Of a stretch of 15,557 bases of DNA, positions 12,823 to 15,557 are shown in pieces. How positions within the stretch are numbered: position 1 is the first letter of the stretch; each line of letters opens with the position of its first letter. The stretch is from NCBI GenBank assembly GCA_964345975.1, contig CAYFSS010000033.1, positions 1-15,557 of the forward strand. The letters run 5' to 3'. Both the position numbers and the translations under genes were made by a program. The notes under the pieces were generated by a model. That model saw only the letters and a list, made by a program, of their open reading frames with translations, ran no database searches and was not told the DNA's origin. The stretch comes from CAYFSS01 sp964345975. GTDB lineage: Bacteria > Bacillota > Clostridia > Saccharofermentanales > Fastidiosipilaceae.

Positions 12823-14124
12823 CTAAGGAACGGGCAAGTAAATCGTTTGACCATAATACAAAAACACTTGGCCATCGACGATCTGTAAACCATTGTACTC
12901 AATGATGAGATAAACATAGTCTTCAGGATAAGCGTATGCACTATAGGCTTGTCGGGCAATCTGTACGAGATCTTCATTTACGGAGTTAACCGTATAGTAA
13001 TGCCCAATTTGCGGGTATTGTGGACTAGGCAACGTCGTTGGTGCTTGGGTCGGTGTCTGTGTCGGCATTGTCGTTGGGTTAGGTAGTGTCGTAGGTGCCG
13101 GAGTATATGTCGGAGCCGGAGCAGGTGTCGGAGCCGGAGCAGGTGTCGGAGCCGGAGTAGGCCTGGTTGATGGAGTAGTTGTCGGCAAAACTCTTGTGTT
13201 TAAAGCAGTTGTTGACCTCGCCGTGGGTGGCGTTGGATCCGGCACTTGTGGGGTTGTCGCAGGTGCCGTCGTCTTAAGAGGCGTCTCCGGGGTCGATATT
13301 GTAGAAGTCGCTGGTTCTGTCGTTGTAGATTCCGTTGTCGCTTCGACCGTTGTCGGTTCCTGTGTTATCGACTCTTCTGTTGTTACTTCAGTTGAGGACT
13401 CCTCTGAAGGCTGCTGGGTTTCAACCTCATCATCCCTGAGTTGAATTGGACCGGCCGGAACCTTTGGTGTTGTTGCTTTGGTTGGTTTTACCAAATTTAC
13501 CGGAGCTTCAAAGTTAGCTAGAAGAGGGCGCATATCCTCAAGTTCAGATCGATAACTTGCCGTCAATGCCTCAGCCAGTTTCGTGACCTCAACTACCTTT
13601 GCTTGGCTACCTACATGACCCAATACGTCATCGACCATTAAGCTAAGATCTTCAGGATCTGCCTCCGGGAGTTCCTTGATCGCTAGAGCGTAGGCCTCAA
13701 TGACTTCTTCTTTAGTCTGAGCATCGGTAATCCAGTCATTCTCCAGCGAAGATAAATCCGGCGCTTCGACCTTGACGTTCAAATCCATTTGATTTCTCAG
13801 GCGATCCGTTTTGAAATCCGTGACTTGCAGGCGCATTTCCTGAATCGTCAACGCTTGAAGCTTTGCTTCCAATGGCGTTAAGTCCGCCGCCAGGTGTTCA
13901 GACCACTGCGTACCATCTTGGACGTAAGGATCCATGGTTTCAGGATCTCCCGAAGACAATGCCTGATTCATCTCAGCGACAAATTGAAAGGCATCGACTT
14001 CCGTCTTGCCGGTTAAGGTTCGCAACATTAGTGCCAACGCCAGAATCAAAATAAAAACAAGGCTAACAACGAAGACTTTAAGTCCCGAGATTCGTATACG
14101 ATTGAGGAAGTGATTCCAATACAT
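12823..14124 (-). CDS. Membrane-anchored protein with Thr/Pro-rich stalk and C-terminal LysM-like domain
   Basis: A short basic N-terminus is followed by one hydrophobic helix (about residues 17-34) and no cleavage site, so the protein is probably a type II anchor with its C-terminus outside. Residues 40-215 form a mostly helical acidic domain that I do not recognise; it contains an E-M-N-Q-A-L-S-S-G-D-P-E-T-M segment similar in style to helical lipoprotein domains. Residues 216-372 are a low-complexity stalk rich in Thr, Pro, Ala and Ser, with P-A-P-T-P-A repeats. Residues 375-433 resemble a LysM peptidoglycan-binding module: Y-Y-T-V at its start, I-A-R-Q-A-Y, I-I-E-Y-N-G-L, and the closing G-Q-T-I-Y-L-P. 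It likely contacts the cell wall; its role is unknown. GGAGG lies 4 nt before ATG, and a strong terminator follows. Confidence 0.82.
   Translation of the reverse strand: MYWNHFLNRIRISGLKVFVVSLVFILILALALMLRTLTGKTEVDAFQFVAEMNQALSSGDPETMDPYVQDGTQWSEHLAADLTPLEAKLQALTIQEMRLQVTDFKTDRLRNQMDLNVKVEAPDLSSLENDWITDAQTKEEVIEAYALAIKELPEADPEDLSLMVDDVLGHVGSQAKVVEVTKLAEALTASYRSELEDMRPLLANFEAPVNLVKPTKATTPKVPAGPIQLRDDEVETQQPSEESSTEVTTEESITQEPTTVEATTESTTTEPATSTISTPETPLKTTAPATTPQVPDPTPPTARSTTALNTRVLPTTTPSTRPTPAPTPAPAPTPAPAPTYTPAPTTLPNPTTMPTQTPTQAPTTLPSPQYPQIGHYYTVNSVNEDLVQIARQAYSAYAYPEDYVYLIIEYNGLQIVDGQVFLYYGQTIYLPVP
13108..13161. repeat. Three tandem 18-bp units inside the stalk-coding region
   Basis: The unit TGTCGGAGCCGGAGCAGG on the plus strand occurs at 13108-13125, 13126-13143 and 13144-13161. 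The first two copies are identical and the third has one C-to-T change. It encodes P-A-P-T-P-A type repeats on the minus strand. Because 18 is a multiple of three, copy-number changes would lengthen or shorten the stalk in frame. Confidence 0.9.
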
Positions 14125-14138
14125 ATTTCCTCCATTCT

Positions 14139-14153
14139 CCCGAGTAAATCGGG
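14139..14153 (-). promoter_or_regulatory. Small hairpin before the LysM-gene ribosome binding site
   Basis: CCCGA/TCGGG with a 5-nt loop lies just upstream of the GGAGG of the LysM-protein gene. The stem is only 5 bp and its function is uncertain. Confidence 0.25.
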
Positions 14154-14162
14154 CTATCGTAA

Positions 14163-14191
14163 ATACTAGCTTGGAGGACTTGGAGACTCAA
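14163..14191 (-). promoter_or_regulatory. Possible promoter of the LysM-protein gene
   Basis: On the minus strand TTGAGT (14186-14191) and TAGTAT (14163-14168) are 17 nt apart, each matching 4 of 6 consensus bases, with a start predicted about 30 nt before the ATG. The boxes are weak but correctly spaced and placed. Confidence 0.35.
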
Positions 14192-14197
14192 ATTAAG

Positions 14198-14234
14198 CTT
14201 CCTTTGCGACTAAATGTCGAAGAATACAAGGAAG
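14198..14234 (-). terminator. Possible hairpin terminator after the TraX-family gene
   Basis: CTTCCTT (14198-14204) pairs with AAGGAAG (14228-14234), and an inner CGAC/GTCG helix sits between them. It starts about 15 nt after the TraX stop. Only a short interrupted T tract follows, so termination would be inefficient. Confidence 0.35.
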
Positions 14235-14248
14235 AGTCAGGAGAGCTT

Positions 14249-15112
14249 CTATCTCAAAGAGAAGAAATATCTCAGATACATAAAGAGCGTTATGTGAGCC
14301 GGATAGTAGATATAAAAAGCCCAACGTTGCCATGCCGGAGGTCGGTTTCCATAGGGCTCAAAAATGAAGAGTAACGGTGCTAAGCTGGCGTAAATTTGCA
14401 GCTGTGACATTGGCGTAAAGAAAGCTATTCGCCTATCACCCAAGTAGAAAGCCAGCTGAGTCACGAGGTACGTCACAACTACGAACCCAAAGATATGTTT
14501 GATCTTTAACTCCGTGCGTAAGGTTTTCGTAAGAGGCCCGATGTATTCGAGCATCATATGATAGGCGAGCGCAAGGGCTAAGCCATAGAAGCCATAATCA
14601 GGATCTAATTGCTCCGTAAGAAAGATTGCTAATACAAAGAGTGCAACACCGCTGATCATGCCTAGACCGGCCGGCATCGTAATCCCACCCGGACTATATC
14701 TCACGGTGTAGAAATCACTCTGAAAGCCTTCTTCACCCATCGCAGTCGACTCGACTAGTCGTTGATTAAGCATCAAGTCTCTCGATGAACGAAAAAACAA
14801 ATCAAAGCCGGTGATGAGAGCCAAACTAATGCTCAACGTGAAGAACACATTCGTATAAGTTGTTCTACCGGTATAGGATGCCATAGCATTCATTGCCAGT
14901 TGCGATACACCTGCGAAGGCAAGAAGTCTAAGGAAATACTTTACGACGTTTCTCGTGCGACGATACCCAAGCGCCAAGTAATACACAAAACATGGAAAAG
15001 CCAAGCGTCCTATCGTTCGTAGAATCTCCTCAGTACTCCTAGGAATCCACTGAGAAAAATAGGCACCGACGTGATCAATGGTCATGATTAGCATGGCTAA
15101 TAGTTTCAGCAT
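14249..15112 (-). CDS. TraX-family polytopic membrane protein
   Basis: The 287-residue protein is almost entirely hydrophobic, with roughly eight predicted membrane helices. It opens with the pattern seen in the TraX family (an amphipathic lysine-leucine start, then M-T-I-D-H-V-G-A-Y-F at about residues 10-19) and has the R-x-x-G-R-L-A-F-P-C-F segment at about 34-44. TraX was named for F-pilin N-acetylation, and the chromosomal Firmicutes members are generally of unknown function, possibly acyltransferase-like. An open frame extends to a TTG at 15130, but ATG 15112 is preceded by GAGGG at 5 nt and is the better start. It lies between tRNA-Val and the LysM gene on the same strand. No plasmid or conjugation gene is nearby, so a conjugative role is not supported. 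Confidence 0.8.
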   Translation of the reverse strand: MLKLLAMLIMTIDHVGAYFSQWIPRSTEEILRTIGRLAFPCFVYYLALGYRRTRNVVKYFLRLLAFAGVSQLAMNAMASYTGRTTYTNVFFTLSISLALITGFDLFFRSSRDLMLNQRLVESTAMGEEGFQSDFYTVRYSPGGITMPAGLGMISGVALFVLAIFLTEQLDPDYGFYGLALALAYHMMLEYIGPLTKTLRTELKIKHIFGFVVVTYLVTQLAFYLGDRRIAFFTPMSQLQIYASLAPLLFIFEPYGNRPPAWQRWAFYIYYPAHITLFMYLRYFFSLR

Positions 15113-15365
15113 ATCTACCCTCGCATTCAAAGATGCAGTATGAATGAATATATCTTACCAGCTTAAATTTCAGTCCGGAGCAACAATTAGGAGTCGATGA
15201 GTTCGTTTGCTGGCCTCTTAAGAATCTCAGGAAGTTCGTGCATCTTGGATTCTAGTATTTAAACCGGAATCACCTCGAGGATCCAGACATCAAGACCGCC
15301 CTGGAGATCCTCTATAAATATAATTTAGAAAAGATTTAAACAAAAAGCGCTCTTGTCAATTCTTC
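15113..15365. other. Long region upstream of traX-like gene: long-range inverted repeat and structured leader, no gene supported
   Basis: About 250 nt without a supported gene. An 8-bp perfect inverted pair, AAGATGCA at 15130-15137 and TGCATCTT at 15239-15246, encloses about 100 nt just before the traX-like ribosome binding site. A second hairpin, GAGGATC/GATCCTC with an added CAG/CTG helix, spans 15277-15312. A TTGACA on the minus strand (15354-15359) lacks a good -10 at the right distance. No T-box or known riboswitch consensus was recognised. Confidence 0.4.
15256..15339 (+). pseudogene. Possible 3' remnant of a protein gene
   Basis: In one plus-strand frame a stop at 15253-15255 is followed by 27 sense codons and a TAA. 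The peptide ends D-P-D-I-K-T-A-L-E-I-L-Y-K-Y, which reads like a genuine helical C-terminus, for example of an S41-type protease. There is no start codon, and the frame upstream is open only to about 15143 without a usable start. It may be a decayed gene end or chance. Confidence 0.18.
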
Positions 15366-15408
15366 ACAAAAATAAAAACCGCCGCATTCTCAATGAATAC
15401 GACGGTTT
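15366..15408 (-). terminator. Terminator of tRNA-Val
   Basis: On the minus strand a continuous 14-bp stem (15395-15408 with 15376-15389) closes a 5-nt loop and is followed by TTTTTATTTTT-type sequence. Two positions are G-T wobbles on this strand but A-C mismatches on the other, so the hairpin is adapted to leftward transcripts from tRNA-Val. Confidence 0.88.
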
Positions 15409-15413
15409 ATGTC

Positions 15414-15490
15414 TGGTGGGTGGTAGTGGACTCGAACCACCGACCCCCTGCATGTCACGCAGGTACTCTAACCAGCTGAGCTAACCACCC
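15414..15490 (-). tRNA. tRNA-Val (GAC), CCA encoded
   Basis: The minus-strand cloverleaf has acceptor GGGTGGT/ACCACCC, D arm with AGCTCAGCTGGTTAGAG, anticodon stem CCTGC/GCAGG around loop GTGACAT (anticodon GAC), and T loop TTCGAGT. The ACCA end is encoded at 15414-15417. It has its own promoter and terminator and is probably a single-gene unit. Confidence 0.96.
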
Positions 15491-15503
15491 GGAACAAGTT
15501 TTG

Positions 15504-15531
15504 ATTATACAGATATCTTTGACCTTGTCAA
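15504..15531 (-). promoter_or_regulatory. Consensus promoter of tRNA-Val
   Basis: On the minus strand a perfect TTGACA (15526-15531) and a perfect TATAAT (15504-15509) are separated by 16 nt. The predicted start near 15497 is only about 7 nt before the mature tRNA 5' end. It is the strongest promoter in the window, as expected for a stable RNA. Confidence 0.88.
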
Positions 15532-15557
15532 ATGACCTCAGAAGTATTTGAAACTTT

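Noticed and set aside
13196..13444. A plus-strand Val/Gly-rich open frame resembling a repeat protein
   Set aside because: It is the complement of the Thr/Pro/Ser-rich stalk of the LysM protein, so its composition is a by-product.
14249..15112. TraX-like gene as evidence for a conjugative element
   Set aside because: No relaxase, coupling protein, integrase or attachment site is present, and chromosomal TraX homologues are common in Firmicutes.
15414..15490. tRNA-Asp (GTC) on the plus strand
   Set aside because: The plus strand shows a loop containing GTC, but the T loop TTCGAGT, the D arm, the encoded CCA and the promoter all read correctly only on the minus strand, giving Val (GAC).
1..15557. 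CRISPR array, insertion sequence or prophage
   Set aside because: No regularly spaced repeats, transposase motifs, terminal inverted repeats or phage proteins were seen; the only tandem repeat lies inside a coding region.

Overview
The window looks like ordinary chromosome from a low- to moderate-GC Gram-positive anaerobe, most likely a member of the Clostridia. The reasons are strong purine-rich Shine-Dalgarno sites (AGGAGG, GGAGG), consensus sigma-A type promoters, a rubrerythrin, a four-cysteine ribosomal protein L31, and the clustering of rpmE, prmC, prfA and sua5. No mobile element, CRISPR array, phage gene or toxin system was found. The genus cannot be named from this sequence alone.

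Layout, left to right. Positions 1-165 hold two minus-strand tRNA genes, Leu(TAA) followed by initiator fMet(CAT), expressed leftward from a promoter at 189-217. Next comes a minus-strand redox group: a cytoplasmic DsbA-like oxidoreductase (443-1096), a rubrerythrin with its own promoter and terminator (1227-1817), and a nitroreductase-fold protein (1957-2763). A PepV-like M20 dipeptidase (2981-4285) is divergent from the nitroreductase. It converges on a MATE exporter (4295-6220) that carries a long acidic cytoplasmic tail. Then follow a phosphoglycerate mutase of the cofactor-independent class (6417-7997) and a translation-quality cluster, all on the minus strand: sua5 (8139-9218), prfA (9215-10303), prmC (10322-11191) and rpmE (11269-11490). 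A plus-strand gene (11717-12772) encodes an O6-alkylguanine-DNA alkyltransferase fused behind about 230 residues of unusual N-terminal sequence. It converges on a membrane-anchored protein with a Thr/Pro-rich stalk and a LysM-like C-terminal domain (12823-14124). A TraX-family membrane protein (14249-15112) follows, and tRNA-Val(GAC) with a consensus promoter and terminator closes the window (15414-15490).

Functional links. PrmC methylates the GGQ glutamine of RF1, the product of the adjacent prfA. Sua5 makes the threonylcarbamoyl-AMP used for the t6A tRNA modification. L31 is a ribosomal protein. Rubrerythrin, the nitroreductase-like protein and the DsbA-like protein fit redox homeostasis in an oxygen-sensitive cell, although that grouping is inference.

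The most distinctive points are the plant-type signature of the phosphoglycerate mutase, the alkyltransferase fusion, the tail on the MATE exporter, mutually exclusive hairpins in the rpmE leader, and two strong intrinsic terminators placed immediately upstream of the next co-directional gene (dsbA-like and prmC). I did not find convincing evidence of an entirely new multi-gene system.
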